A DNA stretch of 64,000 nucleotides from Planctomycetes bacterium B3_Pla. GTDB taxonomy: Bacteria; Planctomycetota; Phycisphaerae; Sedimentisphaerales; Anaerobacaceae. Of the stretch, positions 42,983-54,000 are shown piece by piece (within the stretch, counting starts at the first letter, position 1; the number at the start of each line of letters is the position of its first letter). The DNA is taken from positions 86,433-150,432 of the forward strand of contig NJBM01000014.1 of NCBI GenBank assembly GCA_005223045.1, written 5' to 3'. The position numbers and the translations under genes are program-made. The notes under the pieces are model-generated. The model did no database searches. It saw only the letters and a list, made by a program, of their open reading frames with translations, and was not told the origin of the DNA.

Positions 42983-43447
42983 CTAATCCTCGAACGATTC
43001 CTCATAGAACCTGTACGAGGTCTCCTTCATACCGACTCCGGCATACGTGCTCTGACCGGCAAGATTCGAGTGCTCGACATAGAGGCGAAATCCGCACACA
43101 TTTTCCTCGTGCGATGCTTTTTCTTTTAAGAACTCGTAAAGCTTCCCGAAAATCCCCTGCCGACGAAACTCAGATTTCACATATACGCTTTGAATCCACC
43201 AAAACGAGCCGCATCGCCAGTCGCTCCACTCGTAGGTGACCATTATGCAACCCACAACTTCACCCGCCGCCTCGGCGACTGTGTAGAAACCGTGCCGGGA
43301 GTCCTTCAGCAGTGTTTGCAGTCCCGCCGTCACGACAGGCAATTCGAGTCGCTTTTGCTCCGTTTCCCAGGCCAGCGCTATATTAAACGCCGCGAGTGTT
43401 TCCAAATCTTTGTCTTGAGCGTTCCTGACCAGCAATTCATCCGACAC
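42983..43447 (-). CDS. GNAT-family N-acetyltransferase
   Basis: The protein has 154 residues. The start is GTG at 43447, backed by AGGAGA seven bases upstream. The acetyl-CoA loop is RRQGIFGKLYEFL (motif A), following IQSVYVKSEF. YVEHSNLAGQSTYAGVGM is motif B. It transfers an acetyl group to an amine; the substrate is unknown. It lies downstream of sppA with 71 bp between and is probably in the same transcript. Confidence 0.9.
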   Translation of the reverse strand: MSDELLVRNAQDKDLETLAAFNIALAWETEQKRLELPVVTAGLQTLLKDSRHGFYTVAEAAGEVVGCIMVTYEWSDWRCGSFWWIQSVYVKSEFRRQGIFGKLYEFLKEKASHEENVCGFRLYVEHSNLAGQSTYAGVGMKETSYRFYEESFED

Positions 43448-43518
43448 TGCCGTCTCCTGTCAAAATGCAGACCCGTCAATCAAGAGAGTGTTGTGTGGAG
43501 CCTGCCGCTGCCGGGCTG

Positions 43519-44583
43519 TTAGTATGCGCTCCACAGATATAGCAACTGGGGAGTGCCGAGTTCGTACAGCGTGGTTCTGTCCAGCTTTGGAAAGCTCGCC
43601 TTACGATAGCTCATGAAGTCGGCGAGAGAAAAAGGCTTGCGATACTGCACTACCTGGGCATCACCAATACCCGCTAAGGACTTTGCCAACTTGATTGCTT
43701 CATCCAGATACCCGATTTCATCTATCAGCTTTTCCTCGAGGGCCTCTTTGGCGCCATAGATACCCGCCTCCTCGGCAATCTTTTCCACTTCGGCCCTGGT
43801 CAGTGATCCTTCCCTGCCTTCGGCAACAACCTCGACGAATCTGTCGAGGGCAGGTGAGATCAGCTTGTCCTGCATGTATTGGAGCTCTTCGTCCGTCGGC
43901 GTTCTAAACGAGCTGGGCCAGTCTTTCTTTCTGCCCGACTTGATTGTCACCGGCACAACGCCGAGTTTTTCCTCAAGCAATTCCTGCACGACCAGGTACC
44001 AGCTTATCACACCGATGGAACCGGTAATCGTGGTCGGCTCGGCTACGATCTTCTCACATGCGACCGACGCATAATAACCGCCCGAAGCGGCAACACCCTG
44101 CATAAACGCAACGACCGGTTTTTTCTCCTCATCCCGGAATTTCTGGATCTGCTTATATATCTGGTCGCTTGCGGAGATTGTTCCGCCCGGCGAATTCACG
44201 CGAATTATCAATCCCTTCACTCGCCTGTCCCGCCGGGCCGCCTTCAACTGCCTGTACACATCGCCGGCCAGCTCGCCCTGGATTATTCCCTGCACGTTGA
44301 CCATCACTATCTTATTCCGTGCCGGGCCATCTCGTACGACTTCTTCGGTCAACTGGCCGCTTCTTTGGCCTGTTGCAAAGACGGCGACCACACCGATCAG
44401 CATCAGAAACAGCACGAAGTTGGCCATGATCGACAGTCCCAGCACGATGCCCCAGAAGATCCGCCATCCGGACCCTCTCTTCGGCGGCCTCTGCGCCGGG
44501 CTAGTCGCCCCAAGACCGGAAATCGGCTCCGCCGGCTGCGGCCCGATCGGCCCCGGCAAATTATTGTCCTGCTCAAAATCCAT
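43519..44583 (-). CDS. sppA: Signal peptide peptidase SppA (S49)
   Basis: The protein has 354 residues from the ATG at 44583. A proline-rich cytoplasmic N-terminus precedes one membrane helix (about 41-67). The S49 domain shows LIIRVNSPGGTISASDQIYKQ, the nucleophile block GVAASGGYYAS and the general-base lysine in TIKSGRKKDWP. Length fits the short, single-domain SppA form. It degrades leftover signal peptides in the membrane. The neighbouring sugar-catabolic genes are functionally unrelated. Confidence 0.93.
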   Translation of the reverse strand: MDFEQDNNLPGPIGPQPAEPISGLGATSPAQRPPKRGSGWRIFWGIVLGLSIMANFVLFLMLIGVVAVFATGQRSGQLTEEVVRDGPARNKIVMVNVQGIIQGELAGDVYRQLKAARRDRRVKGLIIRVNSPGGTISASDQIYKQIQKFRDEEKKPVVAFMQGVAASGGYYASVACEKIVAEPTTITGSIGVISWYLVVQELLEEKLGVVPVTIKSGRKKDWPSSFRTPTDEELQYMQDKLISPALDRFVEVVAEGREGSLTRAEVEKIAEEAGIYGAKEALEEKLIDEIGYLDEAIKLAKSLAGIGDAQVVQYRKPFSLADFMSYRKASFPKLDRTTLYELGTPQLLYLWSAY

Positions 44584-44673
44584 AATAAGCCCTTTCAAAA
44601 ATGACAATCGCAATTATAGGCTGTCCACACTTCGCCGTCAACTCAGAAAGATTGTACGACCGACCAAAGTCCA

Positions 44674-45951
44674 CTACTCTCCTGTTAAACTCTCCAGCTC
44701 GCTTCCGGCCTTTCGGATACATCTGATGATTTGCTCGACATATCCGATTTCCTGCCCGGTCCAGAGCCAATTGGTGATTCTTTCTATTTCGGTCTCGCTC
44801 AATTCTCTCCAATCGCCGAAGCGCATGTCGTCGGGCAGGCCATTTTCTTCCGCATTTTTCAACAGTACGGCGATGCCGGCCATTGCACCCAACGCCATGT
44901 TCTTCGGCTCGATACCGTGTTCCAATGCCAGTCGCATTGTGCCGAATATCCGTCCGTCTATCCTGAGCTTGCGCACTGCATCGCGAACCACCCTGGCGAC
45001 CGTATCGCCTAAGTATGGATTGGTCATGCGTTCGAGCAGGTCTTCGGCATAGTCCGCAAAGCCGGCTTCGGTGAAAAGCTCATCGTCAAGGTGGGCATAC
45101 TTGCTAATAAGTGCCGCACCGGACTCTTGCAAAAAAGCAGCCCTGCCGATTTGCATGACGGCCCTGTCATCTTTAAGCTCGGTCATGCTCGTGCAGCCCT
45201 TGACGGCGCCTATGAAGCCGAGCAGTGAGTGCACTGCGTTGTGGCCGTATAGTTTTGCTTCCTCGAACGGCAGCAGATCATCCTTTTCGATGAACACTTC
45301 AATGCCTGGCTTAAAATCAGGAATTTGCGCCCGGCTCACCAATATCCGATTGAACTGCTCGACTAAGAATGCCCGCTCAAGACCCGGAGCTATAGTCTCC
45401 AGTCCCAACTTTGCGATCTCGGCCGGGTCGGTAACAACCCTGCTCATCTTGCCGATAACAGTATTTAAGAACCGGGCATTTCGCGGGATTTGGCCGCCAA
45501 TCCTTTGGCCGACAGCTTCTTGCAGTATTTCCGCCGCGTGATTGTTATTCTCGGCGGCGTAAACTATCGTCCCGGCCGCGCTGCTATGCCCCAGACCTTC
45601 GGATATCAATGAGGCAACACTGTTTGCCCGGCCGGCCTCGTAAAAACTTACAGATGGCAGACAGGTGGCTATTTCCGTTGACTGCGGCAAGACTTCAAGA
45701 AGAGTTTTCCTGTCAGCTTCGACGTTGGGATCGAGCAGTTCGACATTGTCAATCTTCAGAACTTCGATGCCGTCGGCCTTGGCGACATTGACGTGATAGC
45801 TGCCTTTGTTGGCCCTGACCGCCTCGATCAGTTCGGCATCAATCTCCGCTACGACAATCCGTGCAAAATTCCCGCTTTGAAATGCTTCCTTGGCAAACAG
45901 TCCGGCCTGGATCGGCCCGAAACCAAATCCGGTAAGAATGTGCTCTGACAT
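44674..45951 (-). CDS. Mannitol dehydrogenase-family long-chain polyol/uronate dehydrogenase
   Basis: The protein has 425 residues. The N-terminal NAD(P)-binding region (LTGFGFGPIQAGLFAKEAFQ) and the C-terminal KLYGHNAVHSLLGFIGAVKG block with Lys, Asn and His fit the polyol-specific long-chain dehydrogenases (mannitol-1-phosphate 5-dehydrogenase, mannonate/altronate oxidoreductase). AENNNHAAEILQEAV is another family block. Two bases separate the upstream DUF4432 stop from this start, so they are coupled. It should interconvert a sugar acid, polyol or polyol phosphate with its ketose form in the cytoplasm. Confidence 0.82.
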   Translation of the reverse strand: MSEHILTGFGFGPIQAGLFAKEAFQSGNFARIVVAEIDAELIEAVRANKGSYHVNVAKADGIEVLKIDNVELLDPNVEADRKTLLEVLPQSTEIATCLPSVSFYEAGRANSVASLISEGLGHSSAAGTIVYAAENNNHAAEILQEAVGQRIGGQIPRNARFLNTVIGKMSRVVTDPAEIAKLGLETIAPGLERAFLVEQFNRILVSRAQIPDFKPGIEVFIEKDDLLPFEEAKLYGHNAVHSLLGFIGAVKGCTSMTELKDDRAVMQIGRAAFLQESGAALISKYAHLDDELFTEAGFADYAEDLLERMTNPYLGDTVARVVRDAVRKLRIDGRIFGTMRLALEHGIEPKNMALGAMAGIAVLLKNAEENGLPDDMRFGDWRELSETEIERITNWLWTGQEIGYVEQIIRCIRKAGSELESLTGE

Positions 45952-45953
45952 AA

Positions 45954-47030
45954 TTAGTGACCCGCGGCCTCCAGGAAGCCGGCGATCTGCGCTTTGTCCG
46001 TTAGAACTGTCATTTCCAGATCATAGGCCCTGCTCTTGCCCGGGTCTATGTGGATTAGCTTCTTCTGCTCTCTGGCTTTGGCCTGCCCGATCGGCGGATT
46101 GGTCCCCGGCTCCAGGGCCGTAACATACTCGCCCGGGCCCCAATGCTGCCAGTTGCTCAGCCAGGGCAATTGCTTTTTCTCATATTTCATCATAAGCGCA
46201 AGACCGAGCTTTCGATTATGAAGGCCAACGGCGCAAATACCTTTATTGTCGGCGGCCACATCAATGAAAGCACAGCCTTCGCCGCCACCCCGGTGACTTT
46301 CGATAGGCTCCGAGCACTTGCGGAAATTGCGATTGCTGTTGAATACGGCATTGTCCATATCCATTCCGCGCGACGCCCATTCGCCTTTGCACAGAATATC
46401 CGTCCCCTCGTCAACAAGCGGCCAGCCGAAGTTGCAATGATACAATATCATGTGAGGCGCAGGCGTATTGCCGAGGTTTGTTACAACATCGTGAACTCGA
46501 ACGACTGGCTCGCCGAGGCTGCTCGATATGGTCCGTCTTAATTCCAGATTCGGCCCGAACACGCGGGACTGTTTCACCACCGCCGTGATGCTCATTTCGA
46601 GTTTTCCCGCCGCAAGGTCCGGCTGCACAATCGACTCGACCCTGGCCGGCAAATTACTGATGCGCCCGTGCAGACCCCGCTCGCCGAATTCATCCGTTTC
46701 AGGCCCTCCGACGTGAGTTAAGCCGCAGGTCGTCAGCAAGCCGCCGGCGAATGAGTAAAGCCATTCCAGCCCGAGGTTGGCGTCCGGCCGAGGCGCGGTC
46801 ACACCGGTATGGCTAAGCCAGGCAAGGCTGTGCTGATTGCAAAAGGCATCGGCAATGTCCAATCCCCTGTCGATAACCACCTTATACCGAAGACCGGCTC
46901 CGGTATTGATCCAGGCGATTCGCGTCCCCTTACCTAATCCGTTATCCAATACCGAGGTTTCAATACCGCCAACCTGGGCATAATTTGAAACTTTGTTCCG
47001 CCAGTTGAATGCAGGCTCCTTTTTGGCCAT
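45954..47030 (-). CDS. DUF4432-family aldose-1-epimerase-like protein
   Basis: The protein has 358 residues with GGGAG before the ATG. It has the galactose-mutarotase-like beta-sandwich of the DUF4432 group: YKVVIDRGLDIADAFCNQHS, LGLEWLYSFAGGLLTTCGLT, GPETDEFGERGLHGRISNLP and ILYHCNFGWPLVDEG. His and Glu residues in these blocks suggest sugar mutarotation. No signal peptide is present. It lies between the PfkB kinase and the dehydrogenase, so it likely acts on the same sugar. Confidence 0.85.
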   Translation of the reverse strand: MAKKEPAFNWRNKVSNYAQVGGIETSVLDNGLGKGTRIAWINTGAGLRYKVVIDRGLDIADAFCNQHSLAWLSHTGVTAPRPDANLGLEWLYSFAGGLLTTCGLTHVGGPETDEFGERGLHGRISNLPARVESIVQPDLAAGKLEMSITAVVKQSRVFGPNLELRRTISSSLGEPVVRVHDVVTNLGNTPAPHMILYHCNFGWPLVDEGTDILCKGEWASRGMDMDNAVFNSNRNFRKCSEPIESHRGGGEGCAFIDVAADNKGICAVGLHNRKLGLALMMKYEKKQLPWLSNWQHWGPGEYVTALEPGTNPPIGQAKAREQKKLIHIDPGKSRAYDLEMTVLTDKAQIAGFLEAAGH

Positions 47031-47057
47031 TTTTACTCCCTTTCCTTTCCGAATCGC

Positions 47058-48263
47058 CTAATCCAAAGCTTTTTGCAATGCGTCAAAACTCGGATAAGCT
47101 GCCGAACTGCGAAGAACTTCGAGCATTTTGTCATAACCTCTTATGTTGCCGTACCTGTCTTCCAGCGGGGCTTTGATGAAAAGCGATGCGAACAGATTAC
47201 CCATCTGTACCGCTTCGGCAAAGTCCATGGATCCGTCCCTGAACTCATCCAGGCCAGAGGCAATGTATGCGATAAGCCCCGCCCTGAAGGAGTCACCCGC
47301 TCCGACGAGGTCAACCACTTCACCCGCCATGAACCGGGATTTGATTCTGTTCGGACCATCGGAAGTCCCATCGGGGCAAACGTGCATTTCGTACGCACCA
47401 TCGCTGACGGTTACGCCAAACAATCTTGTTCTGTTATCTTCTCGCCAGAACCTATCTGTGAAAAACTCAAGAGAGTGGACGTCGTTTTCATGCTCGGCGA
47501 ACCGGCTCCAGGATCGTCCCGGGGCAAGCGTGTTTTCAGTCAACTTCGCCTCGTCACATGAGGTGAAGAATAAGTCAACTTCGGGCAAGAGCGGCTCCAG
47601 GAGTCGGTACTCCCTAATCGCCGTGCCTGCTTCTATCAGCTCGTGGGGATTGCCCGTCAGGGTGTGGCTGTCAACAATTGTCACCGCGCCGCTGCTGCGG
47701 CACCACTTGACAAATTCAGCCAAATCCCGGCCTTCGTTGGCGTCGCCCCTGTCGGAAAGGCCTGAATACATATAGTAAACAATGCTTGGCTTGAGTTTTT
47801 CCACCGCCGGCTTAAAGATTTCAAAGTCAAAATCGTTGTTGGCGCTGGGAAAATACGCTATGCCGCCCCTGTCTTCGCCGGAGGTGCTGTGAATGAATGT
47901 TGTCCCCGTGTGCAGATCAGGATGGACGTGGGTTTGCGACATGTCGATACCGTTGGCCGTCATCACATCGTGGAACAACCTGCCCTGGGCATCCAGGTCG
48001 CCGTAATCCCCTTTACCGAGGTTCACTCCGACGGCAACCTTCAAGCCGGTCCTTGCGATCAGCGGAGCCGTATTGCCGGGACCGCCCGCGGTGGCAAAAC
48101 CTTGCTCGATCCATTCGGCAAGCTGCTGCTGAGAATAGTCCGGCATGTCTTCGGTTTTGCACTTGGCCAGTCCACCCTTGCCAACCAGCTCATCGGCGAA
48201 TTCAAAGTCCGGCCTTCTCAAATCCGTTACGCCCGTGTTTAGAATCAGTACATCCACAGCCAT
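47058..48263 (-). CDS. PfkB-family carbohydrate kinase
   Basis: The protein has 401 residues, longer than the usual ~310 of ribokinases because of extra segments around residues 20-60 and 230-270. The PfkB signature is DLVGAGDSFRAGL with the catalytic Asp. ATAGGPGNTAPLIARTGLKVAVGVN is the sugar-binding glycine region and FFTSCDEAKLTE is another family block. It phosphorylates a sugar with ATP in the cytoplasm. Its neighbours (NagB-like and PIG-L) hint at an amino sugar or its deacetylated form. Confidence 0.9.
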   Translation of the reverse strand: MAVDVLILNTGVTDLRRPDFEFADELVGKGGLAKCKTEDMPDYSQQQLAEWIEQGFATAGGPGNTAPLIARTGLKVAVGVNLGKGDYGDLDAQGRLFHDVMTANGIDMSQTHVHPDLHTGTTFIHSTSGEDRGGIAYFPSANNDFDFEIFKPAVEKLKPSIVYYMYSGLSDRGDANEGRDLAEFVKWCRSSGAVTIVDSHTLTGNPHELIEAGTAIREYRLLEPLLPEVDLFFTSCDEAKLTENTLAPGRSWSRFAEHENDVHSLEFFTDRFWREDNRTRLFGVTVSDGAYEMHVCPDGTSDGPNRIKSRFMAGEVVDLVGAGDSFRAGLIAYIASGLDEFRDGSMDFAEAVQMGNLFASLFIKAPLEDRYGNIRGYDKMLEVLRSSAAYPSFDALQKALD

Positions 48264-48301
48264 ATTCCTGTTTTCGCAAAAAGAGCCTCGCCAATATCGT
48301 A

Positions 48302-49231
48302 TCAGTGCATTTCCGCTTCGCAGGCGCCTATGCCGGGCCTGTAGAAATTAAACTGCACGTTCGGGTGCCCGGATAGCAGCGACATCGGCACCGCGCTGTC
48401 GGCGATTTTCTTGCCTATCATCAGGGTCGTCAATCTCATGCCGAAAGGATTATCGTGCGTGCCCGCCTGCCAGATCGAGACTTTCTCCGCCTTCCATGTC
48501 TCGACAGGCCCGACCGTAATCGCCTTGGTCGGCACGCCTGTAACGACTCCGCCGCCGCTCGTACGCGCGTTCTGCATAACGGTGACCGGGTGCAAATCCA
48601 CGACCCGCGTTGTCAGTTGGCAATACTCCTGCGGAGCAGGCGGTTGGTCCTTGTACTTGCCCTCTCGTTTGAGCGGATCGTTGAAGGCCCAGTGCTTTAT
48701 ATCGCCCTGTCCGCCCTGCATGACCGCGCAGCGAACGCCGTCCCAGCTCTTGATGTACTCTGCCGTATCGGCTTTCGGGAAGTGGATGTTGGAAACGGGC
48801 ATCTTATACCCCTCGTTGATCCGGTCAAAGCACAGCTCCATGTCCGCCTTTGCGAACGACAGAGGATGCGACTCCGGCACCTCCCTGCCGTCCTTATACC
48901 ATTCATCCATTCCCCAGAAGTGGGCGTTTTTCAGATCCAGCTTCATCTCATTGACTATGCGGGCCACGAGCGGAAGCTGCTCCGTCGGCCCAATCGGCCC
49001 GCAAATCCCCGCGGGATTATCAGCAGTAGCCTGCTTCCATGCCGTTACATACTCCAGAGCCTCGGCCAAGTAGAAATCCTCAAGAGTGTCATAAAACACG
49101 ACCTTGAAACCTTCTCTGCTCAAACCGAGCATATCCTCGGCAGTGAGTCTGGCTGCATCGTCGAGAATTTCATCGTCAAGCGTGGTATAGTCCCACCACC
49201 CGGGCGCCAGCATACTGGTTTTTCGTGCCAT
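48302..49231 (-). CDS. Glucosamine-6-phosphate isomerase/deaminase-like protein (NagB family, altered active site)
   Basis: The protein has 309 residues with AAGGAGAT upstream. NagB-family landmarks are [30 protein letters not shown] and [15 protein letters not shown]. In Escherichia coli NagB the last block reads GNDGHIAFNEP, with catalytic Asp141, His143 and Glu148. Here the His is kept, the Asp position is Ile, and the Glu is Asp. A different isomerisation or substrate is therefore likely. It is between the PIG-L deacetylase and the PfkB kinase. Confidence 0.8.
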   Translation of the reverse strand: MARKTSMLAPGWWDYTTLDDEILDDAARLTAEDMLGLSREGFKVVFYDTLEDFYLAEALEYVTAWKQATADNPAGICGPIGPTEQLPLVARIVNEMKLDLKNAHFWGMDEWYKDGREVPESHPLSFAKADMELCFDRINEGYKMPVSNIHFPKADTAEYIKSWDGVRCAVMQGGQGDIKHWAFNDPLKREGKYKDQPPAPQEYCQLTTRVVDLHPVTVMQNARTSGGGVVTGVPTKAITVGPVETWKAEKVSIWQAGTHDNPFGMRLTTLMIGKKIADSAVPMSLLSGHPNVQFNFYRPGIGACEAEMH

Positions 49232-49242
49232 TGATGATCTCC

Positions 49243-50010
49243 TTATAGCTCGTGAACAAGGTCGCCGAGTTCGGCCTTGAGGATATTGTCCTGCGGATAC
49301 GCATGGCCCAGATGCTGCCTGAATCCCTCGGCATACTTTGACTTAATTTCCCGGCCTCTCTTCTCGTCGGCGACCTTCATCATGTTAACATACTCATCCA
49401 TGCCGTGATGCGTCATAAGCCAATGCCGCTGGCTTTCATGGCAGCAAAGCATCTTCTCCTTGGTGTCCATCACGCCGGTAATGTCAACTATTGTGCTCGC
49501 CTTGATCTCCGTGCCGAAATTATCCTTATGTTCTACCGCGTCCATATAGTACAGGTGCGGTATTGGCTCAAACGGCTCGGCGCCCGGCGTCTCGACATTC
49601 ACCACTCCACAGGCAAAACAAGCCGTCTGGGCAATCTTGCTCGCCATTTCGTGGTCAACCATATAATCGCAGGGGCTTGTCGTAAAGACAATCGCGGGCT
49701 TGACCTTTCGCAGCAGCTCAATCGCCTTGAGCAGTGAAGGCCTGTCATACAAAATGAAGATGTCGCCCTCTTCGAGACAGTGATAGCTGCCGTCCAGCAT
49801 TGCCGCCGACTTAGCGGCTTCGGCCTTTCGAATCCTGCTTATCTCTTCCCTGCTGTACTGCACTGTCCCGCAATCCCCCGGCGCCATTGTGGCAATATGA
49901 ATCTCCCAACCTTTCTCATGAAGCAATGCAAGAGTCCCGGCACACAAGAACTCCGCATCGTCAGGGTGAGCGCCTAAACTCAATACAGTCTTTCCACTCG
50001 TCGCAGTCAT
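49243..50010 (-). CDS. PIG-L (LmbE-like) N-deacetylase
   Basis: The protein has 255 residues with a GGGAGG upstream. The zinc site is AHPDDAEF near the N-terminus plus a His in [34 protein letters not shown] and [11 protein letters not shown] are typical. Family members remove N-acetyl groups from GlcNAc-containing compounds, including diacetylchitobiose and GlcNAc-inositol. Eleven bases separate it from the NagB-like gene. It probably starts the catabolism of an N-acetylated sugar. Confidence 0.9.
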   Translation of the reverse strand: MTATSGKTVLSLGAHPDDAEFLCAGTLALLHEKGWEIHIATMAPGDCGTVQYSREEISRIRKAEAAKSAAMLDGSYHCLEEGDIFILYDRPSLLKAIELLRKVKPAIVFTTSPCDYMVDHEMASKIAQTACFACGVVNVETPGAEPFEPIPHLYYMDAVEHKDNFGTEIKASTIVDITGVMDTKEKMLCCHESQRHWLMTHHGMDEYVNMMKVADEKRGREIKSKYAEGFRQHLGHAYPQDNILKAELGDLVHEL

Positions 50011-50034
50011 ACTTTGAGAAACCTCCCTGCAATA

Positions 50035-51069
50035 CTATTTGCCCATCAGATGGTTGATTATCAGCATGTCCAGCTCTTCGTAATCCCGCTCGGCGATCAA
50101 CGCATCGACCTTGCCCTTGTCCAGACTGCGAACAAGCTCAAGCAGACCCATGAAAATCGCCCTGCTGTTGGACAAATGCTTCGTGGCGACTTCCTGCTTC
50201 TGGGTCCGCATGGCCTTGACGTCCAGCCCGACGAACTCGCCGCGCGTGCCGTAATCGTATTGATCGAGTATGCGCACCTGGTTGAACGCCCTTCTCAGGT
50301 CAACAGAGCCGAACGCCTTGTCCTCATCGAATTTCAAGCCGTTCTGATCGTTCAGATGTACGGTATAAAGTTTGTCGTAGGCAAGCGCAAAGCCCATCTC
50401 GTCCGAAGGATCAAGACCGGCAAGAATTGTGTGGGCCGTTTCAATGTTTACTCCCACGCGATCGGGATCATTGGTAAGATAACTGATAGCGACGGCGTGC
50501 CCCGTCGTCGGGATATACGCCTGATCCATCGGCTCGTTAGGTTTTGGCTCGATAGCGATCTTGACGTCCGGATTGTATGCGAGCATGTCATTTATCGCTT
50601 CTACAATCCGCTCTACCGCAACTTTGCTGTCCTTGGCTTCGCGGATATACGTCCCTTCGCGAGCAAGCCAAAGAACGACAAGTTTGCAGTCAAGCGCGGC
50701 GGTAATATCGAGCATCCGCTCACCGCGCTGCTTCGCATACTCCCGACAGGCCGGGTCGTTGGATGTATAGGCGCCGTCAATCGTGAAGGCACCTTCCCAT
50801 AGCCGGGGCGCGACAAATTCCGCAGCCAGACCTTCGCCCTCCAGCGCAGAACGCACATCCTTGGCCTTCTTAATGATCTGCTCGGGGCTTAAATCATCCA
50901 TGTCCGGCACGGCATCGTCATCGTGAAACTGCACACCGTCAAAGCCCAATTGCTTATATAGCTTGAGCTTCCTGGCAAATTCGACGCTACCCCGAACCCT
51001 CGGCCCAAACGGATCGGCTCCCTCGTGAATATTCCACGGTCCAAACGAAAAACGATATTCTCCAGGCAT
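50035..51069 (-). CDS. Xylose-isomerase-like TIM-barrel protein
   Basis: The protein has 344 residues from the ATG at 51069 (AAGGAGA upstream). Xylose isomerase-type landmarks are FGPWNIHEGADPFG, QLGFDGVQFHDDDAVP, VKIAIEPKPNEPMDQAYIP, GVNIETAHTILAG and YTVHLNDQNGLKFDEDKAFG, which contribute Glu, His and Asp metal ligands. The length is shorter than the usual ~390-440 of XylA. It could isomerise another aldose. It is the first cytoplasmic gene of the sugar operon, 22 bp after the FAD oxidoreductase. Confidence 0.85.
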   Translation of the reverse strand: MPGEYRFSFGPWNIHEGADPFGPRVRGSVEFARKLKLYKQLGFDGVQFHDDDAVPDMDDLSPEQIIKKAKDVRSALEGEGLAAEFVAPRLWEGAFTIDGAYTSNDPACREYAKQRGERMLDITAALDCKLVVLWLAREGTYIREAKDSKVAVERIVEAINDMLAYNPDVKIAIEPKPNEPMDQAYIPTTGHAVAISYLTNDPDRVGVNIETAHTILAGLDPSDEMGFALAYDKLYTVHLNDQNGLKFDEDKAFGSVDLRRAFNQVRILDQYDYGTRGEFVGLDVKAMRTQKQEVATKHLSNSRAIFMGLLELVRSLDKGKVDALIAERDYEELDMLIINHLMGK

Positions 51070-51091
51070 CCTGTCTCTCCTTTTGTATTCT

Positions 51092-54000
51092 TTAATTCTT
51101 TTGTTTAAGTACGGCGCCGGCGTGCCGCGCGTAGTGGGCGCGAAGGTCGCGAGCATACTCGGTCAGGATTTTCTCTCCGAGACCTTCGTGGTCGCCGCAA
51201 CGGTACAAGGCCCGCGCCAAAATCAATTCGCGAAGCGAGTCGTTTCTTGTTTTCGTATCTACGGGATTGTCCGGCGTTCGCTGCCGGGCGTCTTCTATAT
51301 CGGTGAAGGCGTGACCTCGGACTCCGCGTTTCTTCAAGAGCTGCGCCAGAGGTTTTGCAGCGTCAGGATTACTCAGGCTCTCTAGCGCCATCGCTACAGC
51401 CCGGCAGTGTGAGAACTCGCTCTCTACGTCGAGCTGCTCGACCTTCTCGATAATCGGCCCAAGCGCCCGCCCGTCGCGAGTCCGACCAAGGGCAATGATA
51501 AGGCTGTCAAGCTCGCTCATGCACGGACCGAATTGCCCCATACCGGTGTAATTCCAACCCTTGTCCCAGGCTCGCGACCGCACCGCCGCGGCCAAGGTTT
51601 CGGCGCCGGCAGCATCGCCCAACATCCCAAGTATGTGGGCGTAAACAATCTTGCTCTTTTCCGTCTCGGCGCGCCGGTAAGCTCTCGAAAGCATTGGCAG
51701 AGCGTCATCGGGTTGAGCAAGAACTACCTCCAGCCCCTCGAAGTCATTGACAAGGCGATCCACAGCCTCGGCAATTTTCTCATTAGATAGTGGAAACGAG
51801 TCATCGTCTGTCAAAACTCTCTCAGGCAGGTTGCCCTTCTCGACCAAGTGCTTCTGGAGCGACTTGATGTCAATATCGCGCACTGTCTTGCCGCCGGCAG
51901 CAGCCATCGCCGCGGCTACACCGGCGGCATAACCCTGGTTCTGGATGTCCGCCTGCATACGTATGACCGGCATCGCATCGCGGTGAGCACTGACACCAAG
52001 CCCCGTGACCAGGATGCCGTCGAGACCCTTCGGCAGCAAACAGCGATAGGGGACGTTGACGAACATCTCTTCCCTGTCGGGCGGCCTTAGCGTGAAGACC
52101 GGATGTATCGTAAAGCCGTGCGTATCGAAATTGCTCCGGGCAATCACAATCGTGTCGGGGTGCGTTCGTCCGATGGAGATATCCATGGGCGACATTGTAA
52201 AGTCGCCGACGATTCGCCTCCGCTCGCGCGTGTCCAGCAATTGCCCGAGATCGTAGGCGTCTCTGTACTTTTTCTTGGCAACGACGAATGACCGCCAGAT
52301 ATCGAGGACGTCGCTGTCGTCGATGAATGTCCAGTCGGTGTTGGTGTAACCGGCTCCGAGCCTGAGCGGAGGCAGCCCCGCCCCCTGGACGGCAACGCTC
52401 GTACCGTCGGTGTAAACGCACGAGGCCCCTGCCGTCGCGGCAATATCCGCGTTGCCCGTCGAGTCGATTACGGTCTTGGCCAGTATCACCCCGCGTCCGG
52501 CGGGCGTGGAGACCACAACGCCCCTGACGTCCCGGCCCTTCACAAATGCGCCGCATCCGAGCGTGCCGAACCAGATATCGGCGCCGGCTTTTCGCAGTTC
52601 GCTGCGATACCATTCTTTCTTCCACTCGACGTTCCACCCGCCGCGCCTCGGCTTGGTATAGCCTCCGAAACTATTGACGCCGTCGTCAACTTCCTGGGTA
52701 AATCCCTTTATATAGCCATAGTAATACTTGCTGATATATCCCATCGTCCCCACGCCGCCGAGACCGTGCAAATGCTCCAGTACAAGCGTCCTGGCGCCCC
52801 GTCGTGCCGCAGCGATGCCAGCAGGCGCGCCGCCTGTGCCGCCGCCGACCACCACCACGTCGTACTTTCCGAGCACGGGCACGCCGCGCCTGTCGGCAGG
52901 CACGTTGGAGACCTGGCGCTGTTGCGGACGTATGCCATTTAGATTCTCCTGAATCTTTCCCGAAGACATTCGGCTGAGCTCAGTCGAAGCCCTCACCGCC
53001 GCCGCCTGCTCGCGGCGAAGTCTTACCCCGCGAAGTTTTGATATGCTTTTAGCCTGCGAAGCGGCAGCCGAGCCGATACGCCCCCCGACTTCCATCAGCT
53101 CCAGCGGTCGAAGCAGCTTCTCAGCGGCGCGGCGCGATATGTCCGCACAGCCGCCGAGCACGAACAGTCGCTCGAGACCTTTGGGCTTAAAAGCGTTCAA
53201 ATCGACCTTTTCAGCGCCGGGCCACGCGCCCGAGAGGCTCTTGTCACTCTTGATCGGATCAGGCGGAACCTGAAAAAGCGTCTCCGACGAATCCTCCACG
53301 GCCGGGTCCCAGGTCTTGTCGCGCGCGATTTGCTCGGCTTGTGCAAACGACGCAAAAGAGTTGTCTTTCATCCGTATTTCAAGCGTGTACTCGACGGCCT
53401 GGCGCGCTGGGCCTACACTCGCCGGTATCAGCGCCGGCATCTTTCTCGCCCGCAGGCCTTTGTCGGACCACACCTGGTGGCCTACGACGATGCGTTTGAA
53501 GGTCTGGCTTCCCGAAAGGTAAGGGTCGAAAGCAGCGCCCGCTATTCTCGCCACAGCCGCCCGGGTTGTTGCGTCGATGATGACTTTGGCCTTTACCGCC
53601 TGCCGGCCGGAACGGTTGGCCATGACAATACCCGCAAGTTTCCCGTCACTATCACGCAGCACATCGGTTGCATAACAACTATATAAGAACTGCACATTCG
53701 CTTCGAGAAGTGCCTCATCCAGAGTACGTTTTACCTGCATAGGCGTCGGCGGGATTCGCACATCTAAGGCGTCGGACTCCGCCGGCGGGCGGTCATCCTC
53801 TATCACAATCTCGCCTAAGAGCACTCGATTGACATCGGCACTTTTCTCGACGGCGAATTTTACGTACCGTGCTCGCCCGGAGACTGTTGCCGTCAGTTCG
53901 ACCGGCCCCCAAGGTTCGGGCAGAGATTCTCCAAGCCTCTTGTTTTCGATAACGGCGGCCTGCTCCCATCGCTGCCTGTCGGTGCTGAGATAGACCGTAA

